From: Faecalibacterium gallinarum
Lineage (GTDB): Bacteria > Bacillota > Clostridia > Oscillospirales > Ruminococcaceae
Length of the DNA stretch: 38,209 bases
Assembly: GCF_022180365.1 (NCBI RefSeq)
Contig: NZ_BQKV01000066.1
Coordinates: 1-38,209 of the forward strand
Direction: 5' to 3'
The position numbers were made by a program, and so were the translations under genes. The notes beneath the pieces are model-generated. The model was not told where the DNA came from. It worked only from the letters and a program-made list of their open reading frames with translations, and searched no databases. Positions 30,230 to 38,209 of this stretch are shown here, in pieces (within the stretch, counting starts at the first letter, position 1; every line of letters begins with the position of its first letter).

Positions 30230-31163
30230 GAGAGAAAAACTCATTGAGGTCAAGGACCTCCAGATTTCCTTCGGCAACGGGCGGAAGAAGTTTGTGGCCG
30301 TCGACCACGTCAACTTTGACATCTACAAGGGCGAGACTTTCTCCCTGGTAGGTGAGTCTGGTTCGGGCAAGACCACCATTGGCCGTGCCATCTGCCGGAT
30401 CAACCCCACTTCGGCGGGCGAGATCCTGTTCAAAGGCCAGAAGATCAACGGCAAGATCTCCAAGGAACTGGACAACGAGGTCATCCGCAAATGCCAGATG
30501 ATCTTCCAGGACCCCATGGCGTCCCTGAACGAGCGCGCCAAGGTGGAGTATATCATTGCCGAGGGTCTTTTGAACCACCACCTGTACAAGGACCAGGCGG
30601 ACCTGCACGATCAGGTCATGAATGCCCTGCACGAAGTGGGCCTGCTGCCGGAGTTCGCCTCCCGCTTCCCCCACGAGTTCTCGGGCGGCCAGCGTCAGCG
30701 CATCGGCATTGCCCGGGCACTGATCATGCAGCCGGAGTTCATCGTGGCGGACGAGCCCATCTCGGCGCTGGACGTCTCGATCCGTGCACAGGTTCTGAAC
30801 CTGCTGAACAACTTCAAGAAGTCCCGCGGTCTGACCTACCTGTTCATTGCTCACGACCTGTCGGTGGTGCGGTTCATCTCGGACCGGATCGCCGTCATCA
30901 GCAAGGGCCGCATCGTAGAGCTGGCTGAGGCGGAGGAGCTGTTCCGCCGCCCCCTCCACCCCTACACCAAGGCTCTGCTGAGCGCAGTGCCCATCCCCGA
31001 CCCCACCCTCGAGAAGAAGAAAAAGCTTCTCGTCTACGACCCCTCCATCCACGATTACAGCGTGGACAAGCCGGTCTGGCGTGAGGTTGGCAACGGCCAC
31101 TTCGTCTATGGCAACGAGAAAGAGCAGGAAGCTTATCTCAAGGAGTACCAGGCCAACGCCTGA
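30222..31163 (+). CDS. oppF: Peptide ABC transporter ATP-binding protein, OppF type
   Basis: A 313-residue second ATPase, which pairs with OppD so that two nucleotide sites form at their interface. Walker [10 protein letters not shown] (44-52), signature [14 protein letters not shown], Walker [15 protein letters not shown]-loop IAHDLSVV. The C-terminal [16 protein letters not shown] is the typical OppF extension. It is the last gene of the operon and is followed by a good terminator at 31188. The 8-base overlap with oppD suggests coupled translation. Confidence 0.93.
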   Translation: MAEREKLIEVKDLQISFGNGRKKFVAVDHVNFDIYKGETFSLVGESGSGKTTIGRAICRINPTSAGEILFKGQKINGKISKELDNEVIRKCQMIFQDPMASLNERAKVEYIIAEGLLNHHLYKDQADLHDQVMNALHEVGLLPEFASRFPHEFSGGQRQRIGIARALIMQPEFIVADEPISALDVSIRAQVLNLLNNFKKSRGLTYLFIAHDLSVVRFISDRIAVISKGRIVELAEAEELFRRPLHPYTKALLSAVPIPDPTLEKKKKLLVYDPSIHDYSVDKPVWREVGNGHFVYGNEKEQEAYLKEYQANA

Positions 31164-31187
31164 GCCCTTCTGAACCCGCAACAGTAC

Positions 31188-31226
31188 AAAGCCGTCGCAG
31201 TTTTACACTGCGGCGGCTTTTCTTTG
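31188..31226 (+). terminator. Terminator of the opp operon
   Basis: AGCCGTCGCAGT / ACTGCGGCGGCT stem (about 31190-31217, one G-T pair) followed by TTTTCTTTGT. Confidence 0.85.
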
Positions 31227-31266
31227 TATAGGCAGATTGTACAAAAAAGCAGGGCGAACCCTTTGA

Positions 31267-31295
31267 TTGACAAGACTCCCCCATCGTGCTATGCT
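31267..31295 (+). promoter_or_regulatory. Sigma-A promoter of the 3-hydroxyacyl-CoA dehydrogenase-like gene
   Basis: TTGACA (31267-31272), 17 bases, TATGCT (31290-31295). The start of transcription would be near 31302, directly at the palindrome at 31303-31319. Confidence 0.8.
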
Positions 31296-31302
31296 TTCTG
31301 TA

Positions 31303-31319
31303 TACTTGTATTACAAGTA
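31303..31319. promoter_or_regulatory. Palindromic operator candidate at the transcription start
   Basis: TACTTGTA-T-TACAAGTA, a perfect 17-base palindrome with 8-bp arms. It covers the predicted +1 to +17 of the dehydrogenase transcript, where a bound protein would block RNA polymerase. The TTGTANTACAA core resembles GntR-family operators, but no GntR gene is in the window. Confidence 0.6.
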
Positions 31320-31349
31320 ACGTGAAAATTGATCGGAGGGAATTTTTCT

Positions 31350-32294
31350 ATGGTCATCAAAAATGTCACGGTCATCGGCGGCGGTGTTCTGGGCAGCCAG
31401 ATCGCCTACCAGTCCGCCTATAAGGGATTTACGGTCACCATCTATCTGCGCAGCGACGCCTCGATTCAGCGGACCCAGCCCAAACTGGACCGGCTGCACC
31501 GGATCTACCTGGAAGAGCTGAACAAGGCCAAGAATGGCGGGCCGGTCTGCGATGGGTTGGTGCCTGACCCCCAGAACCCTGCCAGCGCCGATTACGACGC
31601 TCTGCTGGCCCAGGCCGAGGCGGCTTACACCGGGCTCCGTCTGACCACCGACCTGGCTGAGGCTGTCCAGGACGCCGATCTGGTGGTGGAGGCCATGGCC
31701 GAGAACCTTCAGCAGAAGCTGGATTTCTTCGCTCAGATGGCTCCCCTGCTACCCGAAAAGACCATTGTCGCCACCAACTCCTCCACCCTGCTGCCCAGCG
31801 CCATGGCGGACTCCACCGGCCGGCCGGAGAAGTTTTTGGCCCTCCACTTTGCCAATAACATCTGGAAACAGAACATCGCCGAGATCATGGGCCACGACCG
31901 CACCGATCCCGCCGCCTACGACCTGGTGGCCCAGTTTGCCGAGGATATCGGAATGGTGCCCATGAAGCTGCGCAAGGAGAAGGCGGGCTACATCATCAAC
32001 TCCCTGCTGGTGCCCCTGCTCTCGGCAGCCCAGGGCCTGCTGGTGGACGGAATCGCTGACCCCGCCACCATTGACAAGACATGGATGATGGCCACCTGTG
32101 CCCCCCTGGGCCCCTTCCGTCTGCTGGACATCGTGGGTCTGACCACCGCCTACAACGTGGTCATGAACCACGAGGACACCCACACCGACCCCACCTGCAT
32201 GCACGCTCGTCTGGCCAAGCTGCTGAAAGAAGAGTACATCGACAAGGGCAAGCTGGGTGTAATCACGGGCGAAGGGTTCTATAAATACCAGTAA
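31350..32294 (+). CDS. 3-hydroxyacyl-CoA dehydrogenase family protein
   Basis: A 314-residue NAD-dependent oxidoreductase of the 3-hydroxyacyl-CoA dehydrogenase type. The Rossmann motif is VTVIGGGVLGSQIA (residues 6-19); the helical C-terminal half has KAGYIINSLLVPLLSAA and GPFRLLDIVGLTTAYNV. Where classical Hbd enzymes have the catalytic HFFNP segment, this protein has LHFANNIWKQNIAEIMG; the catalytic-type His is kept but the FNP is not, so the substrate may differ from 3-hydroxybutyryl-CoA. ATG at 31350 follows GGAGGG; a TTG at 31329 is earlier in frame but has no site. Single-gene unit with its own promoter, operator and terminator. Confidence 0.85.
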   Translation: MVIKNVTVIGGGVLGSQIAYQSAYKGFTVTIYLRSDASIQRTQPKLDRLHRIYLEELNKAKNGGPVCDGLVPDPQNPASADYDALLAQAEAAYTGLRLTTDLAEAVQDADLVVEAMAENLQQKLDFFAQMAPLLPEKTIVATNSSTLLPSAMADSTGRPEKFLALHFANNIWKQNIAEIMGHDRTDPAAYDLVAQFAEDIGMVPMKLRKEKAGYIINSLLVPLLSAAQGLLVDGIADPATIDKTWMMATCAPLGPFRLLDIVGLTTAYNVVMNHEDTHTDPTCMHARLAKLLKEEYIDKGKLGVITGEGFYKYQ

Positions 32295-32328
32295 TCCCCC
32301 TGCCAATTGGTTGCGCGCCTTTTGACAA

Positions 32329-32387
32329 ACAGAGCCCCGCGGGCTGTGTCTTCGGACACCGGCCTGCGGGGCTCTGTGCGTGGTTTT
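32329..32387. terminator. Convergent terminator with an inner UUCG hairpin
   Basis: ACAGAGCCCCGC (32329-32340) pairs with GCGGGGCTCTGT (32366-32377); inside, GTGTC-TTCG-GACAC (32346-32359) forms a stable tetraloop hairpin. It sits between the rightward dehydrogenase and leftward gpmI. Confidence 0.8.
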
Positions 32388-32413
32388 AAGATGGGTTAGG
32401 GAAACTTTCCTGC

Positions 32414-33940
32414 TTACTTGACGATGAGGCTCTTGCCGGTCATTTCAGCGGGCTGGGGCAGCTCCATGATCTCCAGCATGGTGGGGACCAGGTCGGAGAG
32501 GACACCGCCCTCCCGCAGCTTGATGCCCTCGACACCAGCCACCAGGCAGGGCACCACGTTGGTGGTGTGCGCGGTGAAGGGAGTGTCGTCGTCGTTGAGC
32601 ATCTTGTCGGCGTTGCCGTGGTCAGCAGTCAGAATCACTGCGCCGCCGGCAGCCAGAACAGCGTCGATCACCTTGCCGGCGCACTGGTCCACGGCCTCCA
32701 CAGCCTTAACGGCAGCGTCAAAGACGCCGGTATGGCCCACCATGTCGCAGTTGGCGAAGTTCAGGATGATGACATCATACTTGCCGCTCTCGATCCGCTT
32801 GACGCACTCCTCGGCAACCTCGGGGGCGCTCATCTCGGGCTTGAGATCGTAGGTAGCAACCTTCGGGCTGGGGATCACGCAGCGATCCTCGCCCTCAAAG
32901 GGAGCCTCGCGGCCGCCGTTGAAGAAGAAGGTGACGTGAGCGTACTTCTCGGTCTCAGCGATCCGCAGCTGAGTCTTGCCCAGCTTGGACAGGTACTCGC
33001 CCATGACATTGGTCAGGTCCACCGGCGGATAAGCCACTTCGCAGTTGGGCATAGTGGCGTCGTACTGAGCCATGCAGACGTAGTTCACATGGAAGCGGCC
33101 GTAACGGCGCTCGAATCCCTTGAAGTCATCGTCCACAAAGATGCGGGTCATCTGACGGGCACGGTCGGGGCGGAAGTTCAGGAAGACAACGGTGTCGCCC
33201 TCCTGGACGCGGCCGCCCTCGCAGGTGACGCAGGGCACCACGAACTCGTCGGTGACGCCATTGGCGTAGCTGCGGTCGATGCACTCCTGCCAGTTGGCGG
33301 CATGCTCGCCCTCGTTGTAGACAAAGGCAGCGTAGGCCTTCTCCTCACGGTCCCAGTTGCTGTCACGGTCCATGGCGTAGTAACGGCCGGTGACGGTGGC
33401 AATTTTGCCGATGCCCAGCGCGTCCAGCTTATCCTGGACCTGCTGCAGGAAGCCCTTGCCGTCGTGGGGATCGGTGTCACGGCCGTCCATGATGGCGTGG
33501 ATGTACACATCCTTAGCGCCCAGGGCCTTAGCCATATCCAGCAGGCCGAACAGGTGATCCACGTGGCTGTGCACGCCGCCGTTGCCCATCAGGCCCATGA
33601 AGTGGATGGCCTTGCCCGCGTCGATGGCGGCCTTCATGTTCCGCACCAGAACGGGGTTCTTCTGCATCTCACCGTCCTGAATGGACTTGGTGATGAGGGT
33701 CAGCTGCTGATAAACGATCCGGCCGGCGCCGATGTTGGTGTGGCCGACCTCCGAGTTGCCCATCTGGCCATCGGGCAGGCCCACGCTCATGCCGGAAGCA
33801 CCAATAGTGGTGTAGGGGCAGGTGGCGAACAGCTTATCCAGATAGGGCTTTTTGGCGGCAACGATGGCGTTGCCGTGGGTCTGCTCCGGCACCCAGCCGA
33901 AGCCGTCCAGGATGCAGAGCATCACAGGTTTTTTCGACAT
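32414..33940 (-). CDS. gpmI: 2,3-bisphosphoglycerate-independent phosphoglycerate mutase
   Basis: Interconverts 3- and 2-phosphoglycerate through a phosphoserine, needing Mn. The 508-residue length fits. N-terminal MLCILDGFGW supplies the first metal Asp; the phosphoserine is Ser63 in MGNSEVGHTN; other active-site segments are MDGRDTDPHDG, NFRPDRARQMTR, and the C-terminal LTADHGNADKM with metal ligands. The ATG at 33940 follows CAGGAG. It is the third glycolytic gene in a leftward row pgk-tpiA-gpmI, 47 bases after tpiA, and ends at the convergent terminator near 32350. The gapA and eno genes are not in the window. Confidence 0.96.
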   Translation of the reverse strand: MSKKPVMLCILDGFGWVPEQTHGNAIVAAKKPYLDKLFATCPYTTIGASGMSVGLPDGQMGNSEVGHTNIGAGRIVYQQLTLITKSIQDGEMQKNPVLVRNMKAAIDAGKAIHFMGLMGNGGVHSHVDHLFGLLDMAKALGAKDVYIHAIMDGRDTDPHDGKGFLQQVQDKLDALGIGKIATVTGRYYAMDRDSNWDREEKAYAAFVYNEGEHAANWQECIDRSYANGVTDEFVVPCVTCEGGRVQEGDTVVFLNFRPDRARQMTRIFVDDDFKGFERRYGRFHVNYVCMAQYDATMPNCEVAYPPVDLTNVMGEYLSKLGKTQLRIAETEKYAHVTFFFNGGREAPFEGEDRCVIPSPKVATYDLKPEMSAPEVAEECVKRIESGKYDVIILNFANCDMVGHTGVFDAAVKAVEAVDQCAGKVIDAVLAAGGAVILTADHGNADKMLNDDDTPFTAHTTNVVPCLVAGVEGIKLREGGVLSDLVPTMLEIMELPQPAEMTGKSLIVK

Positions 33941-33987
33941 AGTTTCTATACTCCTGTTTCTACGAAAAGATTGGCTGCGGGGAAAAA

Positions 33988-34758
33988 TCAGCCGTTGGAT
34001 GCAGCCTTGACGATGACGGCGAAGTCAGCTGCCTTCAGGGAGGCGCCGCCGATCAGGCCGCCGTCCACGTTCTTCTTGGCCACCAGCTCCTCGCAGTTCT
34101 TGGCGTTCATGCTGCCGCCGTACTGGATGGTGGTAGCCTCGGCCACGGCCTCGCCATACAGCTCGCCGATGACCTTGCGGATCTGGGCGCAGACTTCCTC
34201 GGCCTGGTCGGAGGTAGCGGTCTTGCCGGTGCCGATGGCCCAGACAGGCTCATAGGCGATGACCACGTTGGCCATCTGCTCGGCGGTGACATCACGCAGG
34301 GCGATCTTGGTCTGCATCCGGACCAGTTCCTCGGTGACGCCCTCCTCGCGCTGCTGCAGGCTCTCGCCCACGCAGACAATGACCTTCAGGCCGGCGTTCA
34401 GGGCAGCCAGGGTGCGCTTGTTGACGGTCTGGTCGGTCTCAGCGAAGTACTGACGGCGCTCGCTGTGGCCCACGATGACGTACTCCACGCCCAGGTCAAC
34501 CAGCATATCGGCGCTGATCTCGCCGGTGAAGGCGCCGGACTTCTCAAAGTGGACGTTCTCGGCGCCCACATGGATGTTGGTGCCCTTGGTCTTCTCAACG
34601 GCGGTCACCAGATCGGTGAAGGGGGTGCAGATGACCACCTCGCAGGTGGCGTCCTTGACGGCGGGGATCAGCTCGTCCACCAGCTGGGCAGCCTCGGTGG
34701 CGGTCTTGTTCATCTTCCAGTTGCCGGCGATAATGGCCTTGCGCTTTGCTTTATCCAT
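33988..34758 (-). CDS. tpiA: Triose-phosphate isomerase
   Basis: Interconverts dihydroxyacetone phosphate and glyceraldehyde 3-phosphate. The 256-residue product has GNWKMNK (Lys15), VIVGHSERR (His98), the catalytic Glu170 in [12 protein letters not shown], and the phosphate-binding YGGSMNAKN and GGLIGGASL. The ATG at 34758 follows AAAGGAGAATG; the open frame continues upstream but through the pgk-tpiA terminator. No clear promoter is seen between that terminator and tpiA, so its expression may depend on readthrough or a hidden promoter. Confidence 0.96.
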   Translation of the reverse strand: MDKAKRKAIIAGNWKMNKTATEAAQLVDELIPAVKDATCEVVICTPFTDLVTAVEKTKGTNIHVGAENVHFEKSGAFTGEISADMLVDLGVEYVIVGHSERRQYFAETDQTVNKRTLAALNAGLKVIVCVGESLQQREEGVTEELVRMQTKIALRDVTAEQMANVVIAYEPVWAIGTGKTATSDQAEEVCAQIRKVIGELYGEAVAEATTIQYGGSMNAKNCEELVAKKNVDGGLIGGASLKAADFAVIVKAASNG

Positions 34759-34819
34759 GGTACATTCTCCTTTGCATTCCACAAAAATCATTGGAGCGGG
34801 TTTCGCCCCAGGTGTGACC

Positions 34820-34857
34820 AAACAAGAAAAGGTGCGGCGGCGCACCGCCGCCGCACC
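34820..34857 (-). terminator. Strong intrinsic terminator between pgk and tpiA
   Basis: On the minus strand GGTGCGGCGGCG, loop GTG, CGCCGCCGCACC, then TTTTCTTGTTT: a perfect 12-bp GC-rich stem (34831-34857) and T-tail. Confidence 0.85.
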
Positions 34858-34900
34858 CGTTCACTTGTTACAGAAAGTGAAAAGTGGCCGCTTGAAACAA

Positions 34901-36109
<1,209 letters not shown>

Positions 36110-36186
36110 TGTAATAAACTCCTCTCAAGTTTTTGATTTTGAATTGAGTTTTACTCCACTCCGGGGCATAACCCCCGCTTAGTATT

Positions 36187-36215
36187 ATTATAAACAAATC
36201 CCGCCTTTTACGCAA
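36187..36215 (-). promoter_or_regulatory. Sigma-A promoter of pgk
   Basis: On the minus strand TTGCGT (36210-36215), 17 bases, TATAAT (36187-36192). The 315-base gap up to the nucleotidyltransferase gene also holds the divergent promoter and, between the two, an 8-bp inverted repeat ACTGACAA (36224-36231) / TTGTCAGT (36277-36284). Confidence 0.75.
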
Positions 36216-36321
36216 GGCAATCTACTGACAATAAATTAACAAATGTTTTGATTTTCTCCCCCTTAAAGTATCCAATTTGTCAGTTTTAGCCCCGCCGCCC
36301 CGGGGCCAACCCCCTCCCCTC

Positions 36322-36350
36322 TTGCAAGGCCCCGTCCGGGGGGCTATAAT
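36322..36350 (+). promoter_or_regulatory. Sigma-A promoter of the nucleotidyltransferase gene
   Basis: TTGCAA (36322-36327), 17 bases, TATAAT (36345-36350). Confidence 0.8.
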
Positions 36351-36372
36351 GGGGATACTATTTTGCGCACAG

Positions 36373-36394
36373 CCGGGCGGGCTCCCCCGCCCGG
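36373..36394 (+). other. GC hairpin in the nucleotidyltransferase leader
   Basis: CCGGGCGGG (36373-36381), loop CTCC, CCCGCCCGG (36386-36394). It forms soon after the predicted transcription start and ends about 12 bases before the GAGGAGGAAG ribosome-binding site. No T-run follows, so it is not a terminator. Confidence 0.6.
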
Positions 36395-36424
36395 GCCATG
36401 CGCCTGCGAGGAGGAAGCCCTTTT

Positions 36425-37339
36425 ATGACAAAACCGGTTCTGGTAGTTCTCGCTGCCGGCATGGGCAGCCGCTACGGCGGGATGAAGCAGCTCGACCCTG
36501 TGGGGCCGAACGGACAGATCATCATCGACTATTCCATCTTCGACGCCCGGCGCGCCGGGTTTGAGACGGTCATCTTCATCATCCGGCGGGAGAACGACGC
36601 CGCCTTCCGGGCCGCCATCGGGGACCGGCTGTCCCATCTGATGGAGGTGAAATACGCCTATCAGGAGCTGAGCGACCTGCCCGCCCCCTTCACCGTCCCC
36701 GAGGGCCGGACCAAGCCTTTCGGCACCGGGCAGGCGGTTCTCAGCGCCCGGGAGCTGATCGACGGGCCCTTCGCCGTCATCAACGCCGACGACTACTACG
36801 GGCCGGAAGCTTTCCGGGTGATGTATGACTACCTTTCCACCCACCCCGACACCGACAAGTACCAATACTGCATGGTAGGCTACCAGCTCAAAAACACCGT
36901 CACCCAAAACGGCAGCGTCTCCCGGGGGGTCTGCGTGGCCGACCCGGAGGGGATGCTGGAGAGCGTCACCGAGCGCACCAAGATCACCCAGGAGGGCGGG
37001 GTCATCCACTTCACCGAGGACGAGGGCAAGAGCTGGACTGAGCTGTCCGGCGACACCCCGGTGAGCATGGGCCTGTGGGGCTTTACCGCCAGTTTCCTGC
37101 CCGAGGCGCAGAACCGCTTCGTCTCCTTCCTGGAAGAGAACCTGGACAAAAACCCCCTGAAATGCGAGTACTTCCTACCCAGCATTGTCTCGTCTCTCAT
37201 CGACGAGGGCAAAGCCCAGGTGCGGATGCTCCACAGCGCCGACAAGTGGTATGGCGTCACCTACAAAGAGGATAAGCCGGAGGTAGTGGCCGCCATCGCC
37301 CGGATGACTGCCGAAGGGCTTTACCCTGCGGAATTTTAA
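36425..37339 (+). CDS. Sugar-nucleotidyltransferase-like protein (NTP_transferase family)
   Basis: A 304-residue protein with the nucleotidyltransferase signature LAAGMGSRYGGMKQ (residues 9-22, GxGxRxGxxK), the Asp of INADDYYG for metal binding, and IIDYSIFDARRAGF. Such enzymes attach a nucleotide to a sugar-1-phosphate or related alcohol phosphate. It lacks the left-handed beta-helix domain of GlmU and the tail of RfbA. The ATG at 36425 follows GAGGAGGAAG; an ATG at 36398 is earlier in frame but would place the ribosome-binding site inside the gene. Single gene between its own promoter and terminator; the sugar is unknown. Confidence 0.85.
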   Translation: MTKPVLVVLAAGMGSRYGGMKQLDPVGPNGQIIIDYSIFDARRAGFETVIFIIRRENDAAFRAAIGDRLSHLMEVKYAYQELSDLPAPFTVPEGRTKPFGTGQAVLSARELIDGPFAVINADDYYGPEAFRVMYDYLSTHPDTDKYQYCMVGYQLKNTVTQNGSVSRGVCVADPEGMLESVTERTKITQEGGVIHFTEDEGKSWTELSGDTPVSMGLWGFTASFLPEAQNRFVSFLEENLDKNPLKCEYFLPSIVSSLIDEGKAQVRMLHSADKWYGVTYKEDKPEVVAAIARMTAEGLYPAEF

Positions 37340-37371
37340 CATTATAATTTACTCAAAGTTTCGGACATAGC

Positions 37372-37410
37372 AAACACCCCGGGCCTGTTTCGGCAGCCGG
37401 GGTGTTTTTC
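37372..37410 (+). terminator. Terminator of the nucleotidyltransferase gene
   Basis: ACACCCCGG (37374-37382) / CCGGGGTGT (37397-37405) followed by TTTTTC. Confidence 0.85.
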
Positions 37411-37421
37411 TTGGGACAGCA

Positions 37422-37460
37422 AGACCCCCCGCAGCCAATCAAAAATGCTGCGGGGGGTCT
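37422..37460. terminator. Second convergent terminator
   Basis: A perfect 14-bp stem, AGACCCCCCGCAGC (37422-37435) / GCTGCGGGGGGTCT (37447-37460), loop of 11. It fits as the end signal of the leftward PTS gene. The 113 bases from here to the PTS stop hold nothing else recognisable. Confidence 0.7.
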
Positions 37461-37573
37461 GCCCTCTTTCTCTCTTGCCGGCCCGAATCAGGTCAGGGCG
37501 GGCTGGCGCTCCCTCTCAAAAGACGGAAAAGCAGGTGCTTTCCTTCTTGGGTGGTGTGTTTTGCTTCGGACAA

Positions 37574-38209
37574 TCAGACCTTTTTCTTGGCAGGCTCGTC
37601 CGAATAAGTAAAGTAGACCATAACGAAGGCCAGAACTACGGCGATCAGAGACCAGACAATGCCCCAGATCATGCCGCTGATGTCGTTGGTGGCGGTGTTG
37701 ACGTAGGCGGTGTAGCCAAAAACACCCAGGCCGGCCATAGTATAGCCGGTGACGCCGGTAGCCATCAGGCCGGCGCCGGTGATGGCGCCCACGATGCAGG
37801 TGATGATGAAGGGTTTCTTCTTGGGGAGGGTGATGCCGTAGATGGCGGGCTCAGTGACGCCGGCGATGCCGGAGATCAGAGCAGGGGCGCAGAGGCTGCG
37901 GGTCTTGGCGTTCTTGGTCTTGATCCAGATGGCCAGGATGGCGCCGCACTGTGCGAAGGTGCAGCCGAAGGTACCGGTCAGGATGGTGCTGTAACCCTTG
38001 GTCATCATATCATTGAGAGCCAGAGGGATCATGGCCCAGTGGAGGCCGAACATAACCAGGACCTGCCAGAAGGCGCCGGCCACCATACCCATCACGATGC
38101 CGCTGGTCTCGGACAGGAAGGTGAAGAAGCTGCCCAACAGGTCAGAGGCCAGAGAAGTAACAGGGCCGATGACCCAGAGGGTCAGACAGAAGGTGACGGT
38201 GCAGGTGAT
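37574..38209 (-). CDS. PTS system EIIC subunit, beta-glucoside/sucrose type, C-terminal part
   Basis: The 3' 211 codons of a sugar phosphotransferase permease; the reading frame is open to the window edge, so the N-terminal EIIB and the first helices are missing. The remaining part has several membrane helices and the EIIC signature GIAGVTEPAIYGITLP, where the Glu of TEPAIYG contributes to sugar binding. The family (Glc superfamily, BglP/ScrA/TreB group) is inferred from that motif. It ends EPAKKKV without a fused EIIA domain, so a separate EIIA is needed. A TTG at 38137 in frame is an internal codon. Confidence 0.88.
   Translation of the reverse strand: MTCTVTFCLTLWVIGPVTSLASDLLGSFFTFLSETSGIVMGMVAGAFWQVLVMFGLHWAMIPLALNDMMTKGYSTILTGTFGCTFAQCGAILAIWIKTKNAKTRSLCAPALISGIAGVTEPAIYGITLPKKKPFIITCIVGAITGAGLMATGVTGYTMAGLGVFGYTAYVNTATNDISGMIWGIVWSLIAVVLAFVMVYFTYSDEPAKKKV

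Noticed and set aside
36187-36260. Rex redox-repressor site before pgk
   Set aside because: TTGTTAATTTATTGTCA on the minus strand has half-sites in direct rather than inverted orientation, so it does not fit the Rex consensus.

Overview
The window looks like chromosome of a GC-rich Gram-positive anaerobe, most probably a gut Oscillospiraceae (Faecalibacterium/Gemmiger/Subdoligranulum-like). The grounds are the strong GGAGG ribosome-binding sites, the DapL route to lysine, an archaeal-type prolyl-tRNA synthetase, lipoprotein-anchored flavin reductase and peptide-binding proteins, and low-GC intergenic regions with sigma-A promoters between GC-rich genes. The taxon is an inference from gene content; no rRNA or other marker is present.

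Layout. 1-145: right end of an IS3-family (IS150-like) element, 31 bases beyond the stop of dapL. 177-2273: dapF-dapL lysine/cell-wall operon, divergent from acpP; then proS and a secreted SGNH esterase (to 5395). 5465-7440: DUF3810 membrane metalloprotease-like gene and an aldose-1-epimerase-like gene, overlapping by 4 bases. 7639-10985: a SpoIID/LytB-like protein with six peptidoglycan-binding repeats and an M15-like peptidase, both without signal peptide. 11109-12275: an aminotransferase. 12404-14077: an ECF sigma factor tightly coupled to an unrecognised beta-solenoid-like protein, behind a candidate ECF-type promoter. 14165-17696: NUDIX, 2-hydroxyacid dehydrogenase, GNAT-like and Sir2 genes, then a divergent ogt.

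17798-19855: a flavinylated extracellular reductase whose promoter has the 19-bp spacer and central dyad typical of MerR control. 20067-24812: a leftward four-gene cluster of a small membrane protein, an EF-G/TetM-like GTPase fused to a Rae1/YacP-type NYN endonuclease, NAD(P)HX dehydratase, and a MerR regulator next to the reductase promoter. 25279-31163: a complete oppABCDF-type peptide importer behind a consensus promoter and a leader terminator with a competing hairpin. 31350-32294: a 3-hydroxyacyl-CoA dehydrogenase-like gene with a perfect 8+1+8 palindrome at its predicted transcription start. 32414-36109: pgk, tpiA and gpmI, with a strong terminator between pgk and tpiA. 36425-37339: a sugar-nucleotidyltransferase-like gene. 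37574-38209: 3' part of a PTS EIIC gene running off the window.

The strongest candidates for new biology are the GTPase-NYN fusion (a predicted ribosome-acting translation factor carrying its own A-site mRNA nuclease), the MerR/flavin-reductase pair of unknown electron acceptor, and the ECF sigma/solenoid-protein pair. I saw no tRNA, rRNA, CRISPR array, prophage or antibiotic-resistance cassette. Most intergenic gaps over 100 bases hold recognisable promoters, terminators or operators, listed below.
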